From: Megachile rotundata
Taxonomy: Eukaryota > Arthropoda > Insecta > Hymenoptera > Megachilidae
DNA: 64,000 bases
Reading direction: 5' to 3'
NCBI RefSeq assembly: GCF_050947335.1
Contig: NC_134984.1
Coordinates: forward strand, 11,327,926 to 11,391,925
In this document: positions 36,966 through 51,085 of the stretch, one piece after another
Layout of the letters: every line of letters begins with the position of its first letter
Numbering within the stretch: the first letter of the stretch is position 1
Made by a program: the position numbers and the translations under genes
Notes under the pieces: generated by a model
Database searches by the model: none
Seen by the model: the letters and a program-made list of their open reading frames with translations, nothing else
What the model was told of the DNA's origin: nothing

Positions 36966-37735
36966 CTAATCGTCAACGATAGCGTTAAAAGAAAAGAAGA
37001 GCAGTGTTCATAATAATTTTATCCAAAATGATTCTTGAACATGGTTATTCTGTTTTACTTCCATTATCCCGTTCCGTCTCGCGGAAATTATTATTTCAGA
37101 CATTTCCGGACATGACGTTATCACGAACTGATTGAGCACGAAAGAAAAATTCCCTCAGAGGTACGTTAATCGCGAGTCTCGCTCGAAGGGGAATAAAATC
37201 GAATGAGACCGTGCGATTCTCGATAATGAAAATGATTGAGTGTACACAGGATAACGTGATTCAATCTGTTCGATACTGCAAACCTTCAGACGCGATGAAA
37301 TACGCGCAGGAAGAACGTACATACTAAAAAGAGGTAATTTAGCGGATGAAGGGATCAAGGAATCAAAAAGTGGAGAAAGAAGAGTAGTAATGATAGCGGA
37401 AGTGAAATACGAATGTAAATTGTTCGGGAAATTGTACGATTCTTTTGCTTAATTATTGATTTATGTGTTCTTATTGCGTTAAAATTTTCACTTATTTAAG
37501 TCATTGTATTTTAGGGGAAGTTAGTCAGTTTTAAGTTTAAGTTTTAAATTTAAGTTTTTTTTAAGTAATAGAAAATTACTGGAACGGGTAAATATTAATA
37601 AATTGTTATTAAATATAGGAAACATATTTGTATTGAATTTGGGAGACCTTAAATTTTATTAAGTGGAATTAAATATTTATGGGGGATGAAATTTTAAATA
37701 CTGGAGTAAATTTTTAACTTGATTTCGTGGATGAT
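36966..37735. other. Non-coding; moderate-GC patch 37020-37420
   Basis: No recognisable gene. A minus-strand frame of 67 codons at 37155-37358 is unrecognised. Confidence 0.45.
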
Positions 37736-38175
37736 AATCATTTTTTTAATATACATTCGGTTAAAATATTTTATATTTCATTCAGTTAGAATATTTCATG
37801 ATTCATCGAATTAAAATATTTTACTCTTCAATGAAAATATGTTATGTTCCATTTAAGTAAAATATTTTGCATTTCATTCGGTTAAAATATTTTATACTTG
37901 TTATATTATATTACATGTACATATATATACTGTTATATTATTATTTATTTTATGTTTCATTTAACTAAAATATTTTGTACTTCATTTAATTAAAATATTT
38001 TATATTTCATTTGACTAAAGTATTTTATGCTCCATTCAACTAAAATACTTTTTACTTCATTTGACTATAATATTTTATGCCCCATTCAACTAAAATATTG
38101 TATGCTCCATTCAACTAAATGTTACACTTCATTCAACCAAAACATTTCATAATTCACTAAAAATATCTCATATTT
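37736..38175. repeat. Degenerate ~28-bp repeat (TTCATTYAACTAAAATATTTTAT)
   Basis: Around fourteen diverged units built from CATTCAACTAAAATATTTTA, best kept at 37950-38120. Confidence 0.85.
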
Positions 38176-39650
38176 TATTCAATAAAATGCATCAGTATGA
38201 TCACAAGAAGAACATGTAAGAATTTTTAATATTTACCAATTTTGCTATACATATAATTTGCCGAATTATAAATGCAAATTTCAAGGTAACATTAACAAAA
38301 GTAATTTTTTCAACGTGTTCGAAACTTGAACAAAGTACTCGAGTTCTTGATGCAAGGACGTTGTACAGGTCCTTAATCCGAGAAACCAACCGTAATCTCA
38401 CGTTCTCTGTTTGAAGTTTGGCATTCTCCTGTGTTTATGACACGACAATCGCGTCGGGTAGGCAACACGAAACTCCCGTCCCGAAAGTTCTAATTAGAAT
38501 TTGGAGTTTTCCTGCCCATAAACAACGGCATGGAAAAGCTTCAAGTTAGGACCTCCTTTTCCATGTATCCTAAACGAGTGAGTTTAACGAAAAAATGGAT
38601 TTGGAGTTGGAAAAACACCACAAGTTTGGTACACCAGTTAGCAAATTTCAAATTTGTACATAAAACATATCTATATATATATGTTCAAATTAATAAATTC
38701 AAATCATGAAATATTATACGGGAGTATTATCATGTTGTGACATAGCAAATAATTAATTTCAAAATGATACATGACATATCTATTTACATACAGATAATTA
38801 AATCCATATTAATAGAATAATAACACGTGAAACATCAACATAAACATGTTATAACATATGAAACGAAAAATATCAAGCGAATCCTAAAATACCAAATGGG
38901 AGTATTATCATGTTGTGACATATGACATAATTAAATTCAAAATGATACATAATATATGTACATGCATAACATATCAATCAATTTCAAATCAGTATAATCA
39001 TGTCCTTATAGTAGTACTTACTTTACTATAAATATTATAATAATGAACAGCTTGTAATGAATTAATTAAATACTTCAATTCAATTTATAACAAACAAATT
39101 GCCTAATTGGGTTTAATTCATAATTCATGATTAAATAATTAAATTTAATGTACAACGAATTAATTGAATAATTACGTCTAGTTTATAATAAATAAATTAA
39201 ATAACTGAATTTAATTTATAATTAATTCAAATAATTCGATTAAAATGAAATAAATAATTGAATTTAATTAATGAAGCACAAATTAAATTATTGGATTTAA
39301 TTTGTAATGAACAATTAGATAATTCGATTAAATTTACAAGGAATGAAATAAATAATTTTATTTAATTAATGATGTACAAGTGAAATAATTGGGCTTAAAT
39401 TACGAATTAGTTGAATAATTAAATTTAAGTTGTAATGAATAAATTAAAAATTTAATGTAAATTTAATTTAATTTATTTAAAAATTTAATGTAATTTATAA
39501 CCTACGAATTAAATAATTGTACAGAAATTAATTGATTAAATTAAATAATCACAGATAACCGATACCAAACGAATAGAATAATACTTAACAAACGAATTAA
39601 ATTAATAACACAAAATTAAATAATCGAAAGTGTTCGAAAATCATCTATCG
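38176..39650. repeat. AT-rich tract with a 178-bp direct repeat
   Basis: GGGAGTATTATCATGTTGTG at 38720 recurs at 38898, followed in both by TCAAAATGATACAT. 39040-39600 is a low-complexity AATTTAATTYATAAT tract. 38330-38600 is a moderate-GC patch with no gene. Confidence 0.65.
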
Positions 39651-42600
39651 CCGTCAACGAATCACTTCCATCATTTTTCATCGGTAATAAATCAGATAAA
39701 GAAAAGATTTATGTTGTGTTAAACGTTGGCCAGGATAGAAACAGAATGACGTGTCGGCATCATTTATTAAAGTGGTTTTGTGACGCTCTAATAATTGCCG
39801 GCAATTAATCCCGTGGGATTTAGCACTCCACTTTTTCTGTGTCATTTATTTTTCGGAAAAATACAGTCAGCTTAAACTACTTGGAGAATAAAATAAATAT
39901 CCTTCGGGCGTTAAATAGGTTCGCGCGAAAATAATCCGTTCCGCAAAGAGAAGAAAAGTTTTATTAATCCAATCACCTTTTCGTCCGATAATTGGCATCG
40001 GTGTGCTCTTTAAATTTCTCCTGGGACGTATGCCGTTTTTGTTTTTTGTCGCCATTCGGTCGATTCTTTTAGATCCCATCGGACATGTCTGTTCGCCCAA
40101 AATTGGAAACCGCCTCACGACGCTTATACATCATTCCGCAACTACGTCGACTTGTCTCACCCCAGGGAATGGAACTTTGACAGTTCCGAGGGACGGAAAT
40201 TCTTCGGAAGTGCGTATTAAATGGATCGTACATCCCAAAAAACATGGGGAAATAAACGGTTCCTGTCACCAATATAACGCATTTGAAATACTTGAAATTT
40301 GTCAGTGAATGTGACGTCGTTAATTATTTAATTTTATTGCAAACTTTTGAATGAGAAATTGTATACTGATAATTTATAGGTTATGCGAACTTTACTCTTA
40401 CACTAGTGATTATTGAAATATTATTTATTATTAATTTGTGTGGAAGCTTGTTATTTAAGATAATTGTATTTAGTATAGAATTTTGTACTTTGTTATTTGG
40501 GATATATTTGTTGTGAAATTCTGTACTTGTTACTTGGGATGCCTGTATTTATTTGGTATTAATTTTTATCTGAACTTTTAGGATAATTATGGTTTATAAA
40601 TGGATAATTATGTTTATTATAAAATTCTCTATAAACTTGTTATTTGAGGGAGCTATATTTATTATACAATTCTGTACAAACGTACTACATTTGGAATAAC
40701 TGTATTTATTATAGAATTTTGTAGAAATTTGTTATTTGCTCTAACAGTATCTATTATAAGTTATTTAGCAAAACTATTATTATAACGAAAATCACCTGAT
40801 CTCAAAAGCTAGTGAAAAGCAGAAATATGTCCTCCTTCCAACGAAACTAACATTACAATGCACATTAACAATAAAATATTATTTTATTTGAAAATCATTC
40901 AATTTACAAGTTAGAAAATTACAGTTATTTTTTTTTCAGAATTATTCAAATTTTGTTATTTACGCTTTTCTTGCAAATTTCAACAATTCTGAATAAGAAA
41001 AGTATTATTGTACAATATCAAGAAAAATTATTACACCCATTATAGTGTTACCATTACTTACTCAAATTATTAAAATTTTACTTAAATTTTGAATTCTGTC
41101 AACACTGTAGAATTTTTCTAACAAATTTTTGTGTACATCATTTCAAAGAATCAATTCACACAAAAAAAGTTACATAAAAGTTTCGAATAATCCATTGACG
41201 CAGAATAGTTCCATTAAAAAATAGCGCCCATGATCTTAATTAACAGAATAAATGACTTTGAAATCTCACAGAAAAAAAATCATCTAGAGGAAAATGTTTT
41301 CTACCATTGCACATGCTCTTTAAAACTGTATGATCATTAAAACGAAGATACTTAGATGCGCTCATTTAAATTTTCCACGCTGTATACATTCAACACGGTC
41401 TTATAATCCGTGCTGGTCAAATAATTAAGAAATGGAAAATAGTAGGTCAATTGTTAAAATTTATTCGATATTGTTGAAATGTAAAATGGAAGACGGTGCA
41501 AATTTTTTCGAATAATTTGCAATTTTTTAAAATTAATATTTTTATTGTAGAAGGTTTTTTTAATATTTATTTTATGTATTTAATAATATTTTACAAGTAT
41601 AGTATAAATCTAATGATTTCAAAATAACATGTAAATGTATGTCTTTAATGTAAAATGTAAATTTAATATTTTGAAGGTAAAATGTGGATTGAATATTTTT
41701 AAGGTAATCAACACATATTTTTCTCTGCTATGAATTATTTATTTTGTAAGAGCAAAATTTTTTCCATTACGTTGGAAACTGAAAGAATAACTATTTAATT
41801 TTGTCAGGAATTACTTACTTTTTAAAGCAAGTTTGAATTCTTTCCATGTTTGAAATCGCATAAACAAATAAGAATTTAGCTTTGTTAACTAATTCTTCTT
41901 TTCATTCATTTCTTAAATTTATTTTGCAGCAATACATTAGTAACAAAATTAACTATCAGTTTATTTCATAATCATAAAAATTTGCAAAATAAAAATTATA
42001 ATTTTACTACTCACATTGATATAAACCATGTAATATATTTTTTTTTATATCTTGAATATATTTGCTACTACTAACAAGAATTATCAAAATAATCTCTATT
42101 ATTCTTACACAATAATTTAATACACAGTAAAATAACATTGTGTAATAAAAATAATTTAATACACAATAATTAAAATATTTTAATACACAATTGATTGGTT
42201 AAATATGAAAATAAATGGTAAAGTACGAAATGGTTAAATATGAAAATAATGTTTCGTTGAATGAATATTTTGCATTTCTCCAAATCTACCTAAATTTGAT
42301 CCAAACAAAATTGTCCTTAATTTATGAATTCCATCAAAATTTTCCACAAAGAAAAAACTAAAATCCACCATATCTCAAATGGAATTTTATCATTCACCCA
42401 ATTTAAAAATGACATTTTTCACTTAATAATCCACGCCATTAACTACCGCTAATTCCACGTAAAAATTTCTCGATGCGTTTGCATATCGGTTGCAGAAATA
42501 TGGTGAGCATAAATTCGATAAAATGCGCGTTTAGAGTAGCGCGGGACAGTCAATATGAAGCTTAAAAATTTCATCGTGACTGCGATAAGTGAATAGAAAT

Positions 42601-43074
42601 TTCGGTATTTATATTCTGCGTCGATTTGATAAATGTGGTTCGTGGCCGACGATTTTGTGGCTGACCGAACCGATTCGATTTTACTATCGCTGATCGAACC
42701 GAACCAGTTGGCGAGACTATAAACGAGATATGGAAAAACAGGATCATGCAGGTTGTACGATACGATCAATCACGAAGGAACAGTTTTTTAATGCGGTTCG
42801 ATCGAGATTTCGCCAGCAGGACGGTAAATCACCCTCGTGAATCGAATACTTCTATCGTCGAAACGATTTTTAAAGAACGGAAAGGTGCGCGATTTTTGAA
42901 CGAGAGATAGCGCGATTGCAGATCGTACAATCGAGAGCAAATCTGTTTTCCCTAGGGATTGTGCGGTAAACGAGGGAGTGGTTGTTGATTTTCAAGGATT
43001 TTTTAGGGTTCGGAAAGTTGGAGATGCGGGAATTCGGATATTTTGCGGACTTGATTTATGGGCTGGGCGGAGTT
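39651..43074. other. AT-rich non-coding DNA with small GC-richer patches
   Basis: Patches at 39890-40310 and 42430-43070 contain open frames of up to 106 codons on either strand; none shows a domain or convincing splice sites. 40330-40790 holds a diverged repeat of the type TTATTATAGAATTTTGTAC. The rest is low-complexity AT. Confidence 0.45.
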
Positions 43075-43510
43075 AGGGGATTTGGGGTGCACAGAGTTTT
43101 TTAATCTGGGGTTTGGGAATTTGGTTGTGTGATAGATTTAATAATATAGGGATTTGCAGATTTATAGAATTTGGAGAATTTGGGATATTTGAAGAATTAT
43201 GAGATTTGCAAAATTTTGTAAAATTTGACAATTTATAACTTGGAAAATTTGGAGATCTGTAGAATTTAGAAGATTTGTAAATTTTGGAGATTTCTAAAAT
43301 TTTGTAAAATTTGGCATTTTTTAATAAGGAGATTTGGAGAGTTTGGAAGATTGGGAGAATTTGGAGATTTGTGAAATTTAGAAAATTTGGAAAACTATGA
43401 GATTTGCAAAATTTTGTAAAATTTGACAATTTATAATTTGGGGATTTGAAGATTTGTAGAACTTAAAAGATTTGGAAAATTTTAAAAATTTGTATATATG
43501 GGAAATCTGA
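43075..43510. repeat. Degenerate GGAGATTTGTAGAATTT minisatellite
   Basis: GATTTG, GAATTTGG and AAATTTTG words recur. ATGAGATTTGCAAAATTTTG at 43198 is repeated at 43396, giving a higher-order period of about 198 bp. The plus strand is C-poor. Confidence 0.82.
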
Positions 43511-43619
43511 TAAATTGAGAGATCAATCAAAGAGAAGCTTTATCATTCGCCACAGAACATTAATAAAAACGGTAACTGTCAAAATTTACAGAGAAATTAA
43601 TTTACCTAAATTGTACAAC

Positions 43620-43945
43620 AGATTCTAATGTACTACGTAATAAATAACCAGCTCTATTAGTTGCAACGCATTAATAATAGAATCCGTAATTACTTGAATG
43701 TACGGTAAAATTAATGAACCAAAAGCGGAGGATGGATTTTGCTAGATGCAGTAAGTAACTAGTTTTATTACCTGGAACACATTAATAATAAAATTTCTAA
43801 TTGATGTTTAGCTAAAATTAATGAACCAAACAAGAATAATGAATTCTGGTAAACGTAATAAACAACTAACTGTGTTATTTGCAACATGCATATAATTCAT
43901 AATTAATTTAAATTTTGGTAAAATCAGTGAACTAAACTTTGTTTA
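43620..43945. repeat. ~109-bp diverged tandem repeat, three units
   Basis: Units start near 43637, 43747 and 43855, each with GTAATAAATAACTAG-like, ATTAATAATARAAT and AAAATTAATGAACCAAA segments. Confidence 0.75.
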
Positions 43946-44094
43946 TGAAATTAGTTTCATTCGACACAGTTTTCATATTAAGTTACCTATAGTGCAATTA
44001 AACTGTTTAAATAATTTGGAAAATTTGATAATGTGACTAAATTGCTTATAGAGGTGATATTACCTGTTATTGTTATAATTATTGAATATTAAGC

Positions 44095-44795
44095 CCTAGA
44101 TGTACTTTGACAACCCGTGTCATATTAACAGTACAAATGTGACAAATCGCACTCAAATTTGTAATAACTTCTGATAAGTAGTCAAAGGCTATGGTGTGGA
44201 CTCATAATCCACGTATGTCAAATCTTACTATAATTTATAATACTCTTCAATCTGAAGTTTAGGTCCAATTGAAGTTCGTATAACCAAGGATCGCTGAATA
44301 TAAAATACTCACATTTTAATTTTCTTTGTTTTAATATTACAGCTATGAATAGTTACTTTTGACTAACACATCTAGCAAGGGAATATGACAATTGAGCTAC
44401 TACCTCTTAACATATTTAATATTAACCTTGAGATACTACTAGTTGATATACCTAATATTAACATTGAGGTACTTCTTAACATGGTTAATATTAAGATTAA
44501 GATACTACTTCTTAACACAGTTTAATATTAACATTGAGCTATAACTTTTTAGCATATTTAACACCTGCCACACTTTGACGACTCTGACACGTGACGCTAC
44601 AGTTCAAATGCGACGAATTCTACTCGAATTTTTAATGCGTTTCAGTTTGAAGTTTGAGTCCAATTATAATTTGCAAAGTCAAGGATCCCTGAATACAAAA
44701 TTGACATAAAATTTAAAATTTCTTTATTTGTTTTAATATTGCAGATATGAATAGTTAGTTCTGACTGATGCATCTGACAAATCATACGGCAAGGG
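44095..44795. repeat. Diverged direct duplication of ~250-290 bp
   Basis: 44100-44385 and 44572-44790 share, in order, ACTTTGAC, AGTTTAGGTCCAATT-like, AAGGATC-CTGAATA, TTTTAATATTRCAG and ATGAATAGTTA. Between them, 44395-44560 holds three or four units of about 40-55 bp with TTAATATTAACATTGAG. Confidence 0.75.
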
Positions 44796-45145
44796 GTTTT
44801 TATATTTGATCACTGAACCGACTATGCGGGAGACAACGTATATCTGAAGCAAAATTAAGAGTTGTTAGAATGATCTTCGAGGACAGATTTGAGACACAAC
44901 TAAAGTTTCATTAAAAATTAAGTGGTTGGATGTAACGTAACATTTACCTAATGTAACTCACACAATCAAACTTGATCAAATTTATGTTTGATCACCGAAC
45001 CGACTATGCGGGAGACGTAAGGTATGTCTAAAGTAAAATTAAGAGTTGTTCGAATGATCGTTGAGGATAAATTTAAGATACAACTAAAAAATCAATGGTT
45101 CCATGTAATGTAATATTTATCTAATGTTATCAAGGGTTCATCAAC
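44796..45145. repeat. ~185-bp direct duplication
   Basis: TTTGATCACYGAACCGACTA at 44805 and 44987, followed in each by TGCGGGAGAC and AAAATTAAGAGTTGTT and ending with TAATGTWA. The GC-rich phrase CGACTATGCGGGAGAC is unchanged in both, unlike its surroundings. Confidence 0.85.
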
Positions 45146-46459
45146 GGAACAAACCATATATGCAATTCAGGAAAATAAATTGCCTAAAAACAATTGTAAA
45201 ATCAGGATGAAGTGTGTTAATTTTGAAAATTATTACCAATTTAATATTCGATTCTTTCATTCGCTATCTATAAACATTTTACTGATATTCACAACAAGAA
45301 CTTGTTAATTTTTTATTGCAAATAATAGAATGAATATTTTACAATTCAGTATACTTCATTATCGAGTATTTAATGTTTAATTGCTCATATAGCATACTCA
45401 CAATGAGAAATTATAAAAACATGAGAGCCACAGGTTTCCAGCGATATAACAAATCATAGTTCTAGAAAAACAACAAAAGAATTCTTCAAATTTTTCCAAC
45501 TAAATTTTCCTGAAATCTTTCACACCTGCTGTCACTAAAATCTTCAAACTCAAAATCCCCAGAACTTACAAATTTTCAAATAACATAAAAAATCCAGAGC
45601 TGAATTAGTAAGTACAAAAACTGTGAAACATACATCCCCGCAGGAATGCACTCTCCCTAAATTCGTGCGAAAATAAACCGCCATAACTTTCAGAAACATT
45701 CCTGTGCGCTAAAAGGTTTCCCAAGAATTTCCGAAGCACGGACAAAAAGTAACTAAAAAGTTTGAAGATCGACGATAGGGTATTCGTTAAACGGAATTAA
45801 CCGAAAGCAGTGTATGAAAAAGCCCGTAGATTTACCGAATGACTACGAAATGAAGTGTCGTTCATTGCGAGCTTTAGTCCTGGCTACAGGACATTTATCC
45901 CGAACTAAATCCGACATTGTCCTAGAAACTACGGGAGTTCCAGTGCACACGGTCAGTCGGTGGCAACCGAAGATGCAATTTCACGAGGAAATGACAATCG
46001 TACGACTACTCTTCTGTCGGAATACCGTCTGTATGCTTTCCCGTACATTCAACATGAGCTTCTCGTCTTCGTCGGTTACGCAAAATCCCTGAACCCCTTT
46101 ATTTTCGTGGAACAAGAATCGTGCAGGATTTATACACCGGTCCTTCGAGGCTCGTACAAACGACGTCGTTTATTTAAGCGTCCTGAAACGATTACACGTC
46201 CTGAATCGCGGAATTTCAACCGTGTTCGAGGAATCAGTCTTCGTCTGCGTATGAGTATATCTACAAAAATGTCGGCACTGGTGTAGTTAACGGATATTTT
46301 TCTTTTTTTCTTGCTCTGTAAAAATTTAGTGTATGGTGTTAAAAATTGCTCTCAAGGGTCGAGTTCATAAATTTTAATTTAAGAGATAGTGTGAAGTAAT
46401 TTATGACAGGTGTGTCAATTTTATATTAGTTGCAATTTAAGTGGTTACTTGTTCTCAAG
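45146..46459. other. Non-coding; moderate-GC patch 45.64-46.30 kb
   Basis: Two plus-strand frames of 92 and 108 codons overlap at 45814-46286. They lack similarity to known proteins and overlap in different frames, so no gene is called. Confidence 0.45.
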
Positions 46460-47085
46460 CTTATAAAATTACAAAATCACAAAATTTCAAATTTACAAAT
46501 TTACAAGTTCCAATAGTTTCACATCCCAAAATAATCAAGTCCTTAAATTTTCAAACTCTAAAAATTTTTATTTCAAAATGTTCAAAGTGCCAAATTTCAA
46601 AATTTCAAAATTCGTAAATCCTAAAATTGTCAAATTCTACAATTTCTGAATTTCCAAAATTTTCAAGTCCCAAAATTTCCAATTCCCAAAATTGAAAAAT
46701 TTCAAATCCACAAATCTCAAAATTCCCAAATTCCAAAATCCCGAAATTCACAAATTTCCCAAAATTCTCAAAATTTCAAAAATTCCCCAAATTCCCAAAA
46801 TTCCCCAAATCCTCAAATATCCCAAAATTCCCAAAATTCCCCAAGTTCCCCAAATTCCCAAAATTCCCTAAACCTCCAGTTATCCCAAAATTCCCAAAAT
46901 TCCCAAAATTCCCCAAGTTCCCCAAATTGCCTAAATCTCCAATTATCCCAAAATTCCAAAAATTCCCGAAATTTCCCACGTTCCCCAAATTCCCAAAATT
47001 CCCTAAATCTCCAATTATCCCAAAATTCCCAAAATTCCCAAATTTCTCAAATTTCCCTAAATTCTCAAATCTCAAAATTTTTGCC
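46460..47085. repeat. AAATTCCC minisatellite with ~65-bp higher-order unit
   Basis: The basic unit is AAAATTCCC. Better-kept copies at 46780-47060 contain CCTAAATCTCCAATTATCCC, seen near 46870, 46932 and 47013. Loosely repeated tail to the left. G is nearly absent on the plus strand. Frames of 103 and 60 codons are by-products. Confidence 0.92.
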
Positions 47086-49169
47086 AAATCCTATTATTCA
47101 ATTTCTTGACACGTTCATCAAAAATAACCTCTACATACAGTATTGCAATTTTTCTCTCCAAAATACTAGCATAAATAAAAGTGAAAAGAAAACAGTTGCA
47201 TAGAGTGCTTCACCGGAAGCCTAACACTTGAATGTCTCCTACAATATGAAGTTATGAAAGTTATATTTCGGTATAAAGTTGAACAATTTTGCGGTGGAAG
47301 TACGGTAAAAGAAAATGCATTCTATTTCGTGGTATTTTTAAGACATGTAGGTCATATTTAGAAACATATGTCAACTTTGAGTGACTTTGCAGCAAGAAAT
47401 GTCTTGTTTTAATGGAAAAGTAGAGATTACAGAGGTTATTTTCAAGTTTTCATATTTTTGACTGTGAAAGTATGAATATTTTATGGTTTACAATTTTTAA
47501 GATGACTTCATTTCACGGTTTATAAATTTTTAAGTTTGAATATTTTTGATATTTTGTATTTTTGAATTTTAATGTTTTTCTAAATTTCTAAATATCTATC
47601 ATTTGAAGGTTTATAGATTTGAACATTTTTAAACTTGTAAATTTTTAAATTAGAATTCATTCAATTTTATAATTTTAAAATTTTTGAATATCTGTATTTT
47701 CAAATTTATAAATTTTTATATTTCTATATTTCGAGATTCTATATTTCTGAAATTTTTTATTTTCCAATTACCTAAACTTCTACATTTCTATACATATATC
47801 TAAACGAACATCTCAATTTGAGAATTTTCAAACTAAAATTAAAAATTAAAAAATCGACACTAGTCAAATCTAAACTTCTCCAAATTTACACATTCGAAAA
47901 TTTCCAGTCGACCATATTCGCCAACATCCATCAAATGACCACTGAATCGTGAGAACAATTAAATATCAATTAAATTTCGATAAGTAAAAGCATACAACCT
48001 CGATTATTTAATCGAATTATTTTGATGAACGACTTGAACGGTAATCAACGTATGAACGTTCTATCGATCGTTGCATGCGAAGGACCATTAATACACGCGT
48101 CTCCATATACATTTTGGTCGTGTTTCCCGAATCGATCGAAGATGGAGAATGTGGGCGAAAGCCATAATCGTTGCCAAGTCCATTTCACCGTAGATCGATC
48201 GCGAAGACAGTGCCAGGATTCGCATCTCGTATGGCTGCACTGATTAATTGACAATACAGGTTGGATGTTGCAATCGAATTGCAAGGTGATATCGTTAGCA
48301 AGGTCGATTTGCCGCCCATCGAATCTGTTCGCCTCGATTACATGTTCTCGCGTTTAAAATAGGGAAATATTTAATATCTGTATGTCGTAGAGTTAACTGT
48401 AAGTGACGTGGTAAGGACGTAATGAATAGTCACTCGGTACAAACAGTTAATACGTATGTTGATTTACGTTTTATTAATTTTGTTTATACAATGTTAATGT
48501 TGTGCATTTTATTATATTTTATATTTGATTATTTTAAAACTTCTTTTTTAACACTTAACTCTCTAAGTGTGCTTCTCAACAACCCCCAAAATATTCCACA
48601 CATTGCTCATATATAATTTATATAAGTACTCTAATTAAAATTATACTACTTCTAAGATGAATAAAAATATTTAATATTATTATTTACACGTCATTGTTGT
48701 ATTTAAAAATTGAAAAACTTGCAAGTGGAAGTACGATGAGCATAAGTTAGATAAGTTCATAATTAAAAGTTGGAGCGTTAAGGGTTAATTTTGAAGTATG
48801 AATGATACGGTTTAGGGTTAATTGAAATTTTGTGGGAATATGTTGGAAGATGCATTTGTAATTCGCGCCTATGACTGCACTAGAGACATTTGTAGTAACA
48901 GCGACACGTGACAAATTCTAACAGCGACATCTGGACCTTAGACTCCTATTAGAAAAGAAAAGAATGTTGATTGATTGAATTATAAGAGCCTTGATTACTA
49001 TAATCAAAGAAAAGAATGTCGCTGCATCCTGGGGTTACATTTTTCTCTCCTTTTTTACTGTGATAAACATAATTAGTTATAAATGCTTTTACATTACTGT
49101 TTTAGCAATCGATGAAGTCTGTAACTCTAACAGAATATTTAAGGCTTTATGACAGACAGCATAGGAAAA
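47086..49169. other. AT-rich non-coding DNA; small GC patch at 48.02-48.35 kb
   Basis: The patch has open frames of 73-79 codons on both strands with no recognised product. 47500-47800 is low-complexity TTTTTGAATTT sequence. Confidence 0.5.
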
Positions 49170-49550
49170 AACATATGAAAGATGTTTTAGTTGTAATATT
49201 TTTTACAAGATACTCTTCTTACAAGTTGTGATATTTCTTGAATGTTACTCTTTTTACAAGTTGTAATGTTTCTTGAAAGTAATTGTTTTTGCAAGTATTT
49301 AATAAGAAAATACGTCTTGAAAGTTACTCTTTTTACAAGATAAAATGTTTCTTGGAAAAAACTCTTTTTGTAAATTAAGATGTTTTTCGAAAGTAACACT
49401 TTCTGCAAGGTGAAATCTCTCTTCGAAGTTATTCTTTTTACACGTTAAAATCTCTCTTGACACTAACGTTTTTTACTCGTTAAAACCTGCCTTAAAACTA
49501 ACTCTTAGATGTTAAAATCTCTCTTGAAGGTAACTCTTTTTACACCACGA
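49170..49550. repeat. ~33-bp tandem repeat (TTACTCTTTTTACAAGTT...)
   Basis: About ten diverged units of the type GTTACTCTTTTTACAAG plus TTGTAATGTTTCTTGAAA. Confidence 0.87.
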
Positions 49551-51085
49551 GTGAAACCAAAGGTAAATCAGCGAGACTGCTGAAGTAAACACCAGTGCAG
49601 ATTGGGAAAATATCAGGAAAAATATTTATTTTATAAGAAACGATTCTTTCGTAGTTAAAATTTGTTCTTTGTAAATTGTATTTGGTCACGAGAAGAAATT
49701 CGATATTGATAAGACTGGTGTTCCATAATTTGATAACTAAAAATAGTGAAAATTCTAATGATTCTCATGTCAACTTGCCAGACACGTATCACAAAAATTG
49801 TTTCAGTAATTAATTACAATTTAACAATCGTAATTACAATTCAACCTAACAGTTATTTAAGAGATCTCAAAAATTTCTTACAGTGAGAAGGTGTTTGAGA
49901 AATACTTTACAGAATGAATATTTACAGAAGTTCTTGGTAGAACAACTTTACAAATTCTTTAATAACTAAACTGTATATATGTATGTTGTATCGTCACGCA
50001 AAACCTACTGAATATTTTTTCACGAAATTTTGTGTAGACGTAGATCTGATAGTGTAGATGGTTTTGAAACAGATTTTGTGGCGATCAAAATTGAAGAAGT
50101 ACCACGAAAGTCAACTTAACCTCAATTTCACGTGAATTTGGCGGGAAAAATGGCGTCTTCGTATTACGTCACTATGGCGTACGGGTTGCACATTCTCTGT
50201 TACGACAAACGCACAAAGAATATAGTTTATCAAAGAGCTCTGCGATAGTTGTAAGTTATTCAACGAGCCAGACTTCAAGAATTAATTGCCCGTGAAATTT
50301 TACTGCTTCTAATATTCTAATTTAGACAACGGTTTTCTAATATTCCAACGATTACAAAAAGTAAATCTGATTATTGATATCTCTTCTTCAGAAAACACGT
50401 GAATTTCATGAATTCTTAGAGAATCTTGCTGATATTTATTTTTAATCCTGAGAAGCGGCTAGGCTGGCTATTGTTTCATGACACTATAACAGTGTGATCT
50501 GTAATTTCATGAAATCATTATAATAATGGTTTTGTCACGGAATGTACATCTTATATCCCCATTGCGGAGTGATAATGGAATCATTGTGAGCACCCTTTCG
50601 CTGCATATACTCATCAATTCGCCCTTGCAGGGCGATAAAGGAGGCTTTGTATGCGCCCTTGCGTGAAATAAAGCAGACATCATTGTTTAAGTGTCTCGTA
50701 TACTAACCTGGACTATCTTTGTACATTCGGTGCACAAAATGGGACCGTAACTGGTAATAAAGCGTTCAACTGCGCACGACGAATGAGATAAATGCACCAT
50801 TTATGGTTGCTTGAAGTATCTTTATATCGTTCACTGATGTGAAACGAAAGGGAAAAGACGAACACGTAAGTGATATAAAGGAATGAGGAACACGTAAGTT
50901 GGGGTACCTCAAAAATATATAAAAAAAAGGCTATATGTGGGATAATTTTTTGTATGTGGGCATTTTTTGTTGTTGCAAAGTGTTTAGTGTTAGTTTTGGC
51001 TATTTTAGGCAATCTTTTTATTTGTTTTGTGCGGTTATGTGAAGGTCGTATGTTGTAGTTTTTAAGTAGTTATAAATGTTTAATA
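49551..51085. other. Non-coding, no gene seen
   Basis: 50540-50680 is GC-richer and includes AATAAAG and two repeated CGCCCTTGC phrases (about 50621 and 50656); it could be a remnant of an insertion. A minus-strand frame of 99 codons (50713-51012) is unrecognised. Confidence 0.4.

Noticed and set aside
40003..40308. 101-codon plus-strand frame as a secreted protein
   Set aside because: The hydrophobic start and NGT/NSS sites look suggestive, but the opposite strand is also open, and there is no family resemblance or splice context.
45814..46286. Overlapping 92- and 108-codon frames
   Set aside because: Two different frames overlap in a GC-richer patch; neither has recognisable similarity.
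46776..47109. 103-codon minus-strand and 60-codon plus-strand frames
   Set aside because: Glycine/asparagine/phenylalanine or proline/lysine repeats arising from the minisatellite.
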